Assembly (NCBI GenBank): GCA_937921825.1
Contig: CAKZVK010000002.1
Location: forward strand, 1 to 64,000
Direction of reading: 5' to 3'
Source: an uncultured Saprospiraceae bacterium
GTDB lineage: Bacteria > Bacteroidota > Bacteroidia > Chitinophagales > Saprospiraceae
Length of the DNA stretch: 64,000 nt
The notes below the pieces were generated by a model that worked only from the letters and a program-made list of their open reading frames with translations, did not search any database and was not told the origin of the DNA. Below are positions 27,631 through 35,981 of the stretch, piece after piece. Position 1 is the stretch's first letter. Every line of letters begins with the position of its first letter. The position numbers and the translations under genes are program-made.

Positions 27631-28299
27631 CTACTTGGCCAATTCTGCAGCGATTTTCTGATGATCTCTGGCTATCTGAGACTGAATATCAGACATCGCT
27701 GCCTTGAAAGCATTAGCATGCGCCATTCTTTTGGCGCCCCTCACTGTATAGCCTTTATAAGCTTGAGCCTTAGCCTTACCTGTTCCTGCTCCGGTATAAG
27801 AAGCCACCACTTGTCGATCTAAGTTCTGGATATCTACATAGATCTCTAGATTATCTTCATAGGTTGCGTATTTATATCCGAAGAGATTTGCGATACCTAA
27901 AGTTAGGACAGATACGAGAGGATTGACCCATGACTCTATACCTCTAGATCTGATACCCATTTTGCAGACGGCATAACCTTGAGTTTCTCCTACACTTTCA
28001 CAGATATTACGGAGTATAGTGGATTCATATATTCTCTTGGTATCCTCAGCTGAAGTGAGGGTTTGGGTCATATTATCTACAATAGACCCTGGATTCAAAC
28101 CCCCATTTACCACTGAGGATGGAATGTCATACAGGTCTTTGTAAGTAGGACCAAATGAACTCAAATCAAAGAGTGGTTCTAGAGGAGGAATCTTAGCTGT
28201 ATTACTATGTGTTCTTTCTAATTGAGAAAGATTAAAAGTTTTGCACGAGCTAATGAGTAATACCGAGAGGGCCAATAATAGCAAGTAGTAGTTTTTCAT
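27631..28299 (-). CDS. Unknown lipoprotein
   Basis: A 222 aa lipoprotein (lipobox LLISSC, Cys19). A mid-segment hydrophobic patch (LVSVLTLGIANLFGY, about 130-145) and an Ala/Lys-rich C-terminal helix are the only marked features. The sequence VRGAKRMAHANAFKAAMSDI could pack as an amphipathic helix. Family not recognised. It lies between the oxoamine synthase and an SDR gene, all on the minus strand, but separated from both by nearly 200 bp. Confidence 0.72.
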   Translation of the reverse strand: MKNYYLLLLALSVLLISSCKTFNLSQLERTHSNTAKIPPLEPLFDLSSFGPTYKDLYDIPSSVVNGGLNPGSIVDNMTQTLTSAEDTKRIYESTILRNICESVGETQGYAVCKMGIRSRGIESWVNPLVSVLTLGIANLFGYKYATYEDNLEIYVDIQNLDRQVVASYTGAGTGKAKAQAYKGYTVRGAKRMAHANAFKAAMSDIQSQIARDHQKIAAELAK

Positions 28300-28494
28300 G
28301 GTCTTCGAATTTTAATTTTTTAGAACTTATTCCTACTTAAGATAGAGCTATTTGGTAAGTCAATGGTCTTAGAGGTTCCCATTTCAGAAAACCTTAACCA
28401 GAGCATCAAAAATTAACAGAATCTTTGGACATACAGCCACATATTCCAAGAACGTTATTTTGAAATTTTTAAGAAAGAAAATCGACTACCCTGA

Positions 28495-29289
28495 TTAGGT
28501 CACTTTAGATCGAGCGATGATCTTTCTGAAAGTAGCAGGAAATAAGCGACTGACTATACCTGCCATCTTTACTTCTTTAAAACCTCCAATGTGCACTTCC
28601 TCTTTATGAGCAGCAACAGCAGAGAGCACCTTATCGACCATAACATTGACGTCCATACCGTTGCGCTGTGCTTCGTCCATCGTGCCCTGCGCCTCTCCGG
28701 AAGCTGTCAGTGCATTCTTAGATATATCTGTCTGTATATACCCAGGACAGACCATAGTCACTTTGATATCTGTCTCCATAAGTTCTGCTCGCATAGCATC
28801 AAAAAAACCATGCAAGGCCATCTTAGAAGCCGAGTAGCCTGATCTGACTGGTACTCCAAATTTTCCAGCCATACTACTGATAACAACATAGTGCCCAGAA
28901 TTCCTTTTTATATAATGAGGTAGAAGTCCAAGTGAGAGCTTCACCGTCCCGAGATAATTAATATCCATCAGTTTTTTGTAGACGGAGAATTCAGTTTCTG
29001 CCACTTTAGATCTCTGGGAGATACCACCATTATTAATAAGGATATCGACTTTAGACAGTAAGGCCATATTGTTTTGCAAGACTGCTTCAAGGCCTTCATG
29101 ATCCTCAAGATCTAGTGGAAGTACGGTACAACTAGTATTACATTCAGCACTTACTTTCTCCAAGGCTTCTTTCTTACGACTGGACAAGATCAATTCTGCT
29201 CCCTGGTTAGAAAGATTAATGGCCATCGCTCGTCCTATACCAGAACTTGCTCCAGTAATCCAGACTGTTTTATTTTTAAAATAGGACAT
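28495..29289 (-). CDS. Short-chain dehydrogenase/reductase (DHRS7-like)
   Basis: A 264 aa NAD(P)-dependent oxidoreductase of the classical SDR type. The cofactor motif TGASSGIG (14-21), NNGG (the NNAG equivalent), catalytic Ser in VISSMAG and YSASK (Tyr and Lys) are all intact. Arg40-Lys in LSSRKKEAL suggests NADPH preference. It resembles DHRS7/3-ketosphinganine-type reductases; with the oxoamine synthase about 1 kb downstream, a role in reducing a 3-keto lipid intermediate is possible but only inference. Confidence 0.9.
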   Translation of the reverse strand: MSYFKNKTVWITGASSGIGRAMAINLSNQGAELILSSRKKEALEKVSAECNTSCTVLPLDLEDHEGLEAVLQNNMALLSKVDILINNGGISQRSKVAETEFSVYKKLMDINYLGTVKLSLGLLPHYIKRNSGHYVVISSMAGKFGVPVRSGYSASKMALHGFFDAMRAELMETDIKVTMVCPGYIQTDISKNALTASGEAQGTMDEAQRNGMDVNVMVDKVLSAVAAHKEEVHIGGFKEVKMAGIVSRLFPATFRKIIARSKVT

Positions 29290-29353
29290 GAGGCTAAGGT
29301 AGTGCTTCCGTGACTATAATTTCATACAGAAGTTGCAATGATTGCTCTTCCAT

Positions 29354-29440
29354 GCTGCTTCTGCGGAAGGAGCTAAGGGAAGCAGTTCAGGCCTTTTAGT
29401 TTGACATCTAGTCAAACTAATCTGACTCACAGAGTCAGAT
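29354..29440. repeat. Three-hairpin structured repeat, copy 1
   Basis: Stems: A, CTGCTTC/GAAGCAG (29355-29361 with 29379-29385); B, TTAGTTTGAC/GTCAAACTAA (29396-29405 with 29411-29420, 5-nt loop); C, TCTGACTC/GAGTCAGA (29421-29428 with 29432-29439). A conserved single-stranded linker GCAGTTCnGGCCTTTT joins A and B. Stems A and B differ from copy 2 by paired, compensatory changes. Confidence 0.85.
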
Positions 29441-29496
29441 CTACTCGCAAAAAAGAATCGTTCAAAAAAAATCAATCTAACATGAGCTTCCTCCTT

Positions 29497-29569
29497 GCTG
29501 CTGCTGAGGCAGCAGTTCGGGCCTTTTGAATTGACGTTTAGTCAATTCAATCTGACTCTAGAGTCAGAT
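29497..29569. repeat. Three-hairpin structured repeat, copy 2
   Basis: Stems: A, CTGCTGC/GCAGCAG (29498-29504 with 29509-29515); B, TTGAATTGAC/GTCAATTCAA (29526-29535 with 29541-29550, loop GTTTA); C, a perfect palindrome TCTGACTCTAGAGTCAGA (29551-29568). The last stem contains the radC stop codon (minus strand, 29564-29566). The B and C modules lie exactly 130 bp from those of copy 1. Confidence 0.85.
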
Positions 29570-30259
29570 CAGGCCTTCATCAAGGAAACTAAAATAGCCT
29601 TTGTCTGATATGATAAGATGATCCAGAACATTGATCTCTAAGGTGCTGCCCGCCTTGACTAATTTTTTTGTAATGTCTATATCCGCTTGTGACGGCTTTA
29701 GATTACCTGAAGGATGATTATGGGTCAGAATAATAGAAGATGCTTGTTCGTCTAGTGCTTTTTTAAAGATGACCTTGGGGTCTACTACTGTTCCTGCTAC
29801 ACCTCCTACACTTATGGTTTCTATTCGGGTGACCCTGTTATTTCGGTTCAGCAATAAGATTTTGAAGACTTCATGAGGTAGGTCTTCCATGGAGGCATAG
29901 ACACAATTATAAGCATCCTGACTACTGGTGATCTTCGGTTTTTCTTTTATCTGCGTCGCCTGCCGACGTCTACCCAATTCTAGAGCTGCAGCAATAGTAA
30001 TCGCTTTTGCTTCTCCGATACCTTTAAATTTCATGAGGTCCTTAATGCTGGCCCGACCTAAATCATTGAGGTCATTAGAAAACTGAGAAAGAATCTGCTT
30101 AGCCAGGTCTACGGCAGAAATACCACCAGTCCCTGAACCAATAAGAATGGCAACCAGCTCTGCATCACTTAAGGCATTATGACCTTTGAGTAACATTTTT
30201 TCTCTAGGCTTATCTTCTTCTGCCCATTGCTTTATGCTGAACGTCTTCTTGTATTCCAC
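29564..30259 (-). CDS. radC: RadC-family JAMM protein
   Basis: A 231 aa cytoplasmic protein of the RadC (YicR) family, historically linked to DNA repair though its role is unclear. N-terminal helix-hairpin-helix-like region (about 25-95: LSDAELVAILIGSGT and LMKFKGIGEAKAITIAAALELGRR), then the JAMM metalloprotease-like domain with HNHPSGNLKPSQADID supplying the His-x-His and Asp metal ligands. The start is GTG at 30257-30259. The stop codon falls in the terminal hairpin of the structured repeat, so the repeat abuts or has modified the 3' end. Confidence 0.95.
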   Translation of the reverse strand: MEYKKTFSIKQWAEEDKPREKMLLKGHNALSDAELVAILIGSGTGGISAVDLAKQILSQFSNDLNDLGRASIKDLMKFKGIGEAKAITIAAALELGRRRQATQIKEKPKITSSQDAYNCVYASMEDLPHEVFKILLLNRNNRVTRIETISVGGVAGTVVDPKVIFKKALDEQASSIILTHNHPSGNLKPSQADIDITKKLVKAGSTLEINVLDHLIISDKGYFSFLDEGLI

Positions 30260-30296
30260 AATAGGAAATTAAGAAAATGAAACCAATTAGTAAAAC

Positions 30297-31358
30297 TTAA
30301 TAACTAAATACAAAATTTACAAATAAGGTCAGCAAGAATGGAAGGAGAATCGCAAACGTTAAGTCTTCAAAAGGCACACGACCTCTTTTGTACATAATAT
30401 AGAATGTAGAGATAAATATAATAATCAACAATAGCACTCTTGCTCCCCCAAACAGCCCTATTAGCTCCGACTTAATTACTTCAGTTATTTCGGAGCCTTC
30501 CACAAAGAGTTGATTGACATTGTTGAAAATGGGTGAAGCATAGAATTCTAGATATTGTCCTACACGGTCACCCGAAATGCCAGATACAAAGGTATAACCA
30601 GAAGTTGTTACAATCTTACTCCCAAGCAAATCCTCTCCATTATCCAATTGTACTTGACTTATAACTTTATCTACTACTTTATGATTACTCAGCATATGAT
30701 AATCCACAAATCGTACAATTTGATAAGTACCATAAAGAATAAACAGAAAGGCAAAAAAGAGATTAAAATTTATAAGATACCTCGGTTCTAATCTCAACCA
30801 AAAAGGGTTTTCAACATTTAACTGCCTTTCACTTGAAGACTCATTGCTAAAATTATGACTGATAGCATTCATGGCCTCTTGACCTCTTTCTATTAAACTA
30901 AAGCAAACTTGATTCTGGTTGCCATCAGACAGAAAAGGGAATGCGTTGTATAGTTTAGTATCATAAGTTTGAAAGTATATGGTGTCTATGTTTTCGCTGT
31001 TGAGTTTTACTGGACTAATGGATTTGATGTCTCTGAAATACACGAAGAGATTCTGATCATCCATCTCTCCCCATGAAAAACCAATACCCTTTGAATAAAC
31101 TGAATACAGGATCGACTTAGTTACCCAAGCACGAAAAAAGTATTCTTTGAGAACAACGTAAGATACTAAAGCCGTTAGGAAAATGATCCCATAACTAAAC
31201 AGTTTATCAAATCCCGATAACTGAAGAACTATTAACATCATTCCAGAAAGTGCAAACTTCATTATCCATACCTTAAAAGAAAGAGCCAGGAACTCACCTA
31301 GTGACTTTGCGATATGGTTTTTTCTATACTCCCATAATAGTTCTCCTCTGTTGTCCAC
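30297..31358 (-). CDS. Membrane protein of unknown function
   Basis: A 353 aa protein with helices at about 27-45, 48-68, 200-220, 295-312 and 330-350 and a cytoplasmic PH-like beta segment between the second and third (residues 80-170). A periplasmic loop lies at about 225-290. It starts with GTG (31356-31358) and ends 38 bp before radC, so the two may be co-transcribed. Family not recognised; a vague likeness to YcxB-type PH-containing membrane proteins is not enough for a call. Confidence 0.7.
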   Translation of the reverse strand: MDNRGELLWEYRKNHIAKSLGEFLALSFKVWIMKFALSGMMLIVLQLSGFDKLFSYGIIFLTALVSYVVLKEYFFRAWVTKSILYSVYSKGIGFSWGEMDDQNLFVYFRDIKSISPVKLNSENIDTIYFQTYDTKLYNAFPFLSDGNQNQVCFSLIERGQEAMNAISHNFSNESSSERQLNVENPFWLRLEPRYLINFNLFFAFLFILYGTYQIVRFVDYHMLSNHKVVDKVISQVQLDNGEDLLGSKIVTTSGYTFVSGISGDRVGQYLEFYASPIFNNVNQLFVEGSEITEVIKSELIGLFGGARVLLLIIIFISTFYIMYKRGRVPFEDLTFAILLPFLLTLFVNFVFSY

Positions 31359-31540
31359 TTAGAAAAATATTAAGCTTACAGATGATACAATTACAATACT
31401 GCTCATTAGTTCTTTTTATCTGAATAACCACTTATAAGGTAATCAAAATAATTCTAGCATTTTTATTTATCATGAAGCAACATTAGTTCCAAATCCTGTA
31501 ATCGGAATTAGTTATGCCCAATTTCTACAAATCAAAATAG

Positions 31541-32158
31541 TCTTTTGGAAAGGTATTATTTTGTTTAAATCGGATAAGCCTTTCTGATGCAGAAGAAAAG
31601 GTAGAAATAGAAGCCAATGAAAACCTCCACGATCAGATAGTAGTAGAACAGGAAGGTGGACGTCTCAAAATTTACACCAAATCATATAGCAGCTCTTACA
31701 ACAGCAGAAAAAAGAGCAGCGGTGCAAAAGAAAAACTAGTAGCCTATATCACTGCCAAGAAACTAACAGAAATCAAAGCCACTGAAGATCTCAATATAGT
31801 ATTGAAGGATAAGCTAACAGCTAACAAACTGACCATAGACCTTGAAGAAGACTCTACACTAGACGGATCTATAGTAGCTAAAAACCTAATAGTGCTCCTA
31901 GATGAAGATTCTGTAGTAAACATCAACGGTAGTGCTGAATCACTCAGTGTAGATGCCAATGAAGATTGTGCAATCAAAGGCTACGACTTTATTGTGAACC
32001 AATTAGACATTAGACTGAAAGAAGACTGTGAAGCAGAACTTACAGTGAATGGCAAAATTGATCTCCGCGCTAAGGAGGACAGCTACTTATATTATAAAGG
32101 AGAAGCACAGTTCATCCGAAAACAACTGACTGGTGACTCTGAAGTAAAAAAGCGATAA
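31541..32158 (+). pseudogene. 5'-truncated DUF2807 (GIN-domain) protein gene
   Basis: The frame is open from 31541 (after TAG 31538-31540) to TAA 32156-32158 and reads as the later two-thirds of a DUF2807 'auto-transporter adhesin head GIN' protein: EKVEIEANENLHDQIVVEQ, AYITAKKLTEIKATEDLNI, and repeated beta rungs each carrying a (D/E)ED turn. The expected signal peptide and first strands are missing and there is no ATG in this frame; only a TTG at 31802 could start a 118 aa piece. It therefore looks like a decayed copy. Family members normally form exported beta-helices. Confidence 0.72.
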
Positions 32159-32170
32159 TCTTAGTAGACT

Positions 32171-33316
32171 CTACAGCTTACTCAGAGCTTTGCCCAGATC
32201 TTCCATCAGATCACTAACATCTTCTACACCTACGGACAGACGTATAAGTGAATCGGTCAATCCTACTTTCATTCTCTCTGCTTTAGGTATGGAAGCATGT
32301 GTCATAGATGCGGGATGACCTATTAAGGACTCTACCCCACCTAGTGATTCTGCGAGTGCAAACAATTTCGTACCACTCAGTACTTTCTTAGCAGAACTGA
32401 ATTTATTATTCTTAAGATCGAAGGAAACCATACCTCCAAAATTATTCATCTGCTTCTTAGCTATCTTATGACCCTTATGATCTTTGAATCCTGGCCAGTA
32501 GACTTTTGAGACTTTCTTATGCGCCTTAAGGAACTCTGCTACTTTCTTTGCATTCTGACAAGATCTCTGTACTCTTAAGTGCAGCGTCTTTATTCCTCTC
32601 AGCATCAAGAAACAATCCTGAGGACCAGGCACTGCTCCTGCAGCATTCTGAATGAAATATAATTTATCTGCTAGAGACTTACTCTTAGTCACTACAGCAC
32701 CCATGACCACATCAGAGTGCCCTCCGAGATATTTTGTGCAAGAGTGCCATACGATATCCGCTCCTAGGTCTAGAGGATTCTGTAAGTAAGGAGAAGCAAA
32801 GGTATTATCTACTACAACTTTCAACTTATGTGTTTTGGCTACTTTCACGACACCAGCAATGTCTACGATATTTAGCATCGGATTAGTTGGTGTCTCTATC
32901 ATGACGAACTTAGTGTTCTTATTCACATACTTAGAGATAGACTTAGGATCAGACATATCTATGAAGTGTGCCTTAATCCCAAACTGCCCAAAAATCTTTG
33001 TGATCAGTCTATATGATCCACCATAAAGGTCATTAGTAGCTATGATTTCATCACCAGACTTCAGCAACTTGATGATAGCATCCATTGCCGCAAGACCACT
33101 AGAGAAACAAATACCATATTTACCATTTTCTAGAGAAGCTAGACTTTCCTGCAATGCATCCCTCGTAGGATTTTGTGTTCTAGCATATTCATACCCCTTA
33201 TGTTTACCAGGCGCATCTTGCACATATGTAGAAGTTTGATAGATCGGGGTCATAATTGCTCCTGATACTGGATCTGGTTTGACACCTGCATGAATAGCTT
33301 TAGTACCGAATTTCAT
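32171..33316 (-). CDS. Cystathionine gamma-synthase/lyase-family PLP enzyme
   Basis: A 381 aa Cys/Met-metabolism PLP enzyme of the cystathionine gamma-synthase/gamma-lyase group, acting in methionine or cysteine transsulfuration. Marks: an N-terminal KFGTKAIHAG, YEYARTQNPTRDALQ, the SGLAAMDAI loop, DNTFASPYLQNPLDLGADIV, and the PLP Lys in HSCTKYLGGHSDVVMG. The C-terminus has the SLGGVESLIGHPASMTHAS segment. Synthase and lyase cannot be separated reliably by eye. Start MKFGTKAI (33316) is preferred over an in-frame upstream start at 33376 that adds 20 non-homologous residues. Confidence 0.92.
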   Translation of the reverse strand: MKFGTKAIHAGVKPDPVSGAIMTPIYQTSTYVQDAPGKHKGYEYARTQNPTRDALQESLASLENGKYGICFSSGLAAMDAIIKLLKSGDEIIATNDLYGGSYRLITKIFGQFGIKAHFIDMSDPKSISKYVNKNTKFVMIETPTNPMLNIVDIAGVVKVAKTHKLKVVVDNTFASPYLQNPLDLGADIVWHSCTKYLGGHSDVVMGAVVTKSKSLADKLYFIQNAAGAVPGPQDCFLMLRGIKTLHLRVQRSCQNAKKVAEFLKAHKKVSKVYWPGFKDHKGHKIAKKQMNNFGGMVSFDLKNNKFSSAKKVLSGTKLFALAESLGGVESLIGHPASMTHASIPKAERMKVGLTDSLIRLSVGVEDVSDLMEDLGKALSKL

Positions 33317-33556
33317 TTGTCTCTTTTTATTAGATAGGTAATGGCGCAAATTTAATATTATTCTAATACAGAGCATAGACTCATTCTACCCCTACTCTAT
33401 TCTTTCAGAGCTCGATCCTAGTGACAGGTAGCTGTCAGTATTTCATCGAAATAGAACTTTGTAGAAGCCATGTAGGGGATTTCGTATGGAGCTGTAGGGT
33501 TATACTTAAAGTGACAAGGCTCAAAAAATAGTCTTATAGGTACAAACCCAAACGCT

Positions 33557-33916
33557 ATGAAAAATCTAATAACAATAATCGCTGCTCTTACAATCACTTT
33601 CACATCAGCTTTTGCTAGCTCTACTCCAGTGGTTGTTTTTTCTTCTTCTATAGTAGAAGTAGTAAGTATAGAGGCATTAGACTTTCTAACCAAAGCAGAC
33701 TTCGATACAGAAACTCAAAATTTGTCTTTCACGACAACTACTAATATTTCTGTAGTACAGATATTTAATAGCAAGGGTCAGATGGAGTTTCAATTGCCCG
33801 TAATGACAAATGATGTTCAGATCAACAAGAATTTATTTGAACAGGGAGATTATAAATTAGGATTTATCCTAGAAGGACAGACAGAAGTACACCTGGCAAA
33901 GGTGACCATAAAATAA
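33557..33916 (+). CDS. Small secreted protein, tandem copy 1
   Basis: A 119 aa protein of unknown function with a signal peptide (1-20, MKNLITIIAALTITFTSAFA). The mature part is a single beta-rich domain with FDTETQNLSFTTTTNISVVQIFN and a C-terminal EGDYKLGF-like stretch (EQGDYKLGFILEGQTEVH). The pattern of a small beta-sandwich with GDYKLGF resembles the last part of T9SS sorting domains, but the gene is much shorter than typical cargo. It is closely related to the copy 945 bp downstream. Confidence 0.8.
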   Translation: MKNLITIIAALTITFTSAFASSTPVVVFSSSIVEVVSIEALDFLTKADFDTETQNLSFTTTTNISVVQIFNSKGQMEFQLPVMTNDVQINKNLFEQGDYKLGFILEGQTEVHLAKVTIK

Positions 33917-34501
33917 AATTATCCAGTTTCTAAAAACAATCTATAGGTTAAACAGCCTCGGTAATTTACCGAGGCTGTTCTATTTATACTCCAACAAAAG
34001 TTTAAATAGCTTATCAATGATTTAGGAGCAAGCATCCACAGCCAAGCTTCGTCTCTTATCCTTCATCCACATCTAGCGGTTAGGTATAGACTTCTTCTAA
34101 CTATCCCAGTCCAAGCTCTTTTACATTTTATGTCATTACTATTATCAGGTCAGTCTTTCAACTACCATCTGCCAATGCATAAAAAAAATCTTGGCCCACT
34201 ATAAGTTCAGTAGCAGCATTCACTTTAAATAGGCACACAGGGATTAATCTATTTCAGAGGCAACATACTCTATGATAATATTTGATAAGCTCCCCTTATG
34301 TTGCAGATGCGCTTAGTTATTACCCCTACGACCCCTAGAATAAAAAAAACCGATCGGCCTGAAAGTGTCGGCTAGCTTCTAAAAATATAGTAGTATCACC
34401 CTATCTGTAGTGGCTATGTAGCCAAAGAATGACGAGCTGTAGTAGGGACAGAACAGTGAACAGCCTCGAAAAATAGTCTTATAAGTACAAACACGAACAT
34501 T
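33917..34501. other. Intergenic region between the two tandem copies
   Basis: This 585-bp stretch holds a strong terminator at 33951-33984 and, in its last 98 bp, the duplicated upstream region. No coding potential, tRNA-like fold or CRISPR repeat is visible in the middle (about 34000-34400). Confidence 0.7.
33951..33984 (+). terminator. Terminator after secreted-protein copy 1
   Basis: Near-perfect stem AACAGCCTCGGTAA/TTACCGAGGCTGTT with a minimal loop, followed by a T-rich tail (CTATTTAT). Confidence 0.75.
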
Positions 34502-34861
34502 ATGAAAAATCTAATAACAATAATCGCAGCACTGACAATAACTCTTACCTCTGCTTTCGCTAGCACGACGCCAGAAGTTATTTTTTCATCTGATGCAATT
34601 GAAGTTGTTTCAATCGAAACTTTAGATTTTTTATCGACTGCTGAGTTTGATACAGAAACTCAAAACTTAGCATTCACTACTACTCAAAATATTTCAGTAG
34701 TACAGATATTTAACAACAACGGTGATATGGAATTCCAATTACCAGTAATGTCTGATAATGTTCAGATAAACAAGAACTTGTTTGGAGAAGGAGATTACAA
34801 ACTGGGTTTTATCCTAGAAGGACAAACTGAAGTTCACTTCTCAAGAGTTTCTATAAAGTAA
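34502..34861 (+). CDS. Small secreted protein, tandem copy 2
   Basis: A 119 aa homolog of the gene at 33557: the same signal peptide, FDTETQNLAFTT core, VQIFNNNGDMEFQLPVM, and GEGDYKLGF end. Substitutions are spread through the mature part, so both copies appear functional. Function unknown. A terminator lies at 34944-34984. Confidence 0.8.
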   Translation: MKNLITIIAALTITLTSAFASTTPEVIFSSDAIEVVSIETLDFLSTAEFDTETQNLAFTTTQNISVVQIFNNNGDMEFQLPVMSDNVQINKNLFGEGDYKLGFILEGQTEVHFSRVSIK

Positions 34862-34943
34862 GAAGAATATTTTAAGGGGAGAGTATAGTCAACTCTCGAT
34901 AAATTAGATCATAATCCGGACCCACGTAAAAGAAGGATTATTT

Positions 34944-34984
34944 AAAAAAAATAGCCACTGAAAAGTCAGGGGCTATTTTTTTTT
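34944..34984. terminator. Terminator between secreted-protein copy 2 and transketolase
   Basis: AAAAATAGCC/GGCTATTTTT outer stem plus CTGA/TCAG inner stem, with A-run on the left and T-run on the right, so it can act for both convergent units. Confidence 0.75.
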
Positions 34985-35005
34985 GTATTGCTATATGATC
35001 GCATC

Positions 35006-35956
35006 CTATTTCTTACAGAGCTTCTTCGCTGCTCTATAGATATGCTTAGGACTTAGTCCATATTTCTTAAGGAGTTGATCTGGTTTTCCACTTTCGCCAA
35101 AAGAATCATTAACTGCGATCATAGACATCGGTGCCGGATACTTTCTAGCCAATAAGCCCGCTACACTTTCACCCAGACCTCCATTCATTTGATGCTCTTC
35201 AGCTACAACACAACATCCAGTCTTCTTTACTGATTTTAAGATTGCTGATTCATCTAGGGGCTTGATAGTATGTATGTTCAGCAGGTCTACGGAGATTCCT
35301 TCTTTCTCTAATTCTTTTGCTGCTTCTACTGCATACCATAACATGTGACCTGTCGCTACGATGGTTACATCTTTACCATTATTGAGCTTAAGGGCTTTTC
35401 CTATTTCGAATTTTCCTTTTGGAACAAATACAGGCCAGCTCGGTCTTCCAAATCTCAAGTAGACAGGCCCTTTATGTTTAGCAATGGCTATCGTCGCTTC
35501 TTTAGTCTGTGTATAATCTGCTGGATTGATCACAGTCATTCCTGGCAGCATTTTCATCATACCGATATCTTCTAGAATTTGGTGAGTGGCACCATCTTCT
35601 CCTAGAGTCAGTCCTGCATGTGATGCACAGATCTTGACGTTCTTATGTGAGTATGCGATAGACTGTCTGATCTGGTCATATACTCTACCCGTAGAGAAAT
35701 TTGCAAAAGTAGAAGTAAAAGGAATCTTACCTGCAGTTGCTAGTCCTGCAGCGATCCCCATCATGTTAGCCTCTGCAATACCCACTTGAAAAAAACGATC
35801 GGGGTTCTCGTCTATAAAGGTTTGTATTTTTAATGAACCGATAAGATCTGCACAAAGTGCTACGACTTTTTTATTGCGTCTGCCGAGATAAGTCATTCCG
35901 TCACCGAAGCCATCTCTCGTCGCTTTCTTTTCTTTGTATGTAAGTTTATTTAGCAT
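35006..35956 (-). CDS. Transketolase, C-terminal subunit
   Basis: A 316 aa protein corresponding to the pyrimidine-binding and C-terminal domains of transketolase in a split-subunit form. Marks: DLIGSLKIQTFIDENPDRFFQVGIAEANMMGIAAGLATAG and TFANFSTGRVYDQIRQSIAY near the front, and VVAEEHQMNGGLGESVAGLL at the C-terminus. It pairs with the adjacent N-terminal subunit gene (25-bp gap) to catalyse the two-carbon transfers of the pentose phosphate pathway with thiamine diphosphate. Split transketolases are frequent in Bacteroidota and archaea. Confidence 0.93.
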   Translation of the reverse strand: MLNKLTYKEKKATRDGFGDGMTYLGRRNKKVVALCADLIGSLKIQTFIDENPDRFFQVGIAEANMMGIAAGLATAGKIPFTSTFANFSTGRVYDQIRQSIAYSHKNVKICASHAGLTLGEDGATHQILEDIGMMKMLPGMTVINPADYTQTKEATIAIAKHKGPVYLRFGRPSWPVFVPKGKFEIGKALKLNNGKDVTIVATGHMLWYAVEAAKELEKEGISVDLLNIHTIKPLDESAILKSVKKTGCCVVAEEHQMNGGLGESVAGLLARKYPAPMSMIAVNDSFGESGKPDQLLKKYGLSPKHIYRAAKKLCKK

Positions 35957-35981
35957 TTCGTTTTCTGTCTGAGGTATGAGA

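Larger units (their letters stand above)
33459..34861 (+). repeat. Tandem duplication, period 945 bp, of a small secreted-protein gene and its upstream region
   Basis: The starts of the two homologous genes are exactly 945 bp apart (33557 and 34502), and about 100 bp upstream of each (33459-33556, 34404-34501) are also alike. The first 24 coding bases are identical. Confidence 0.85.

Noticed and set aside
27523-27822. 99-codon plus-strand open frame
   Set aside because: Overlaps the lipoprotein gene at 27631-28299 in antisense over most of its length and shows no motif.
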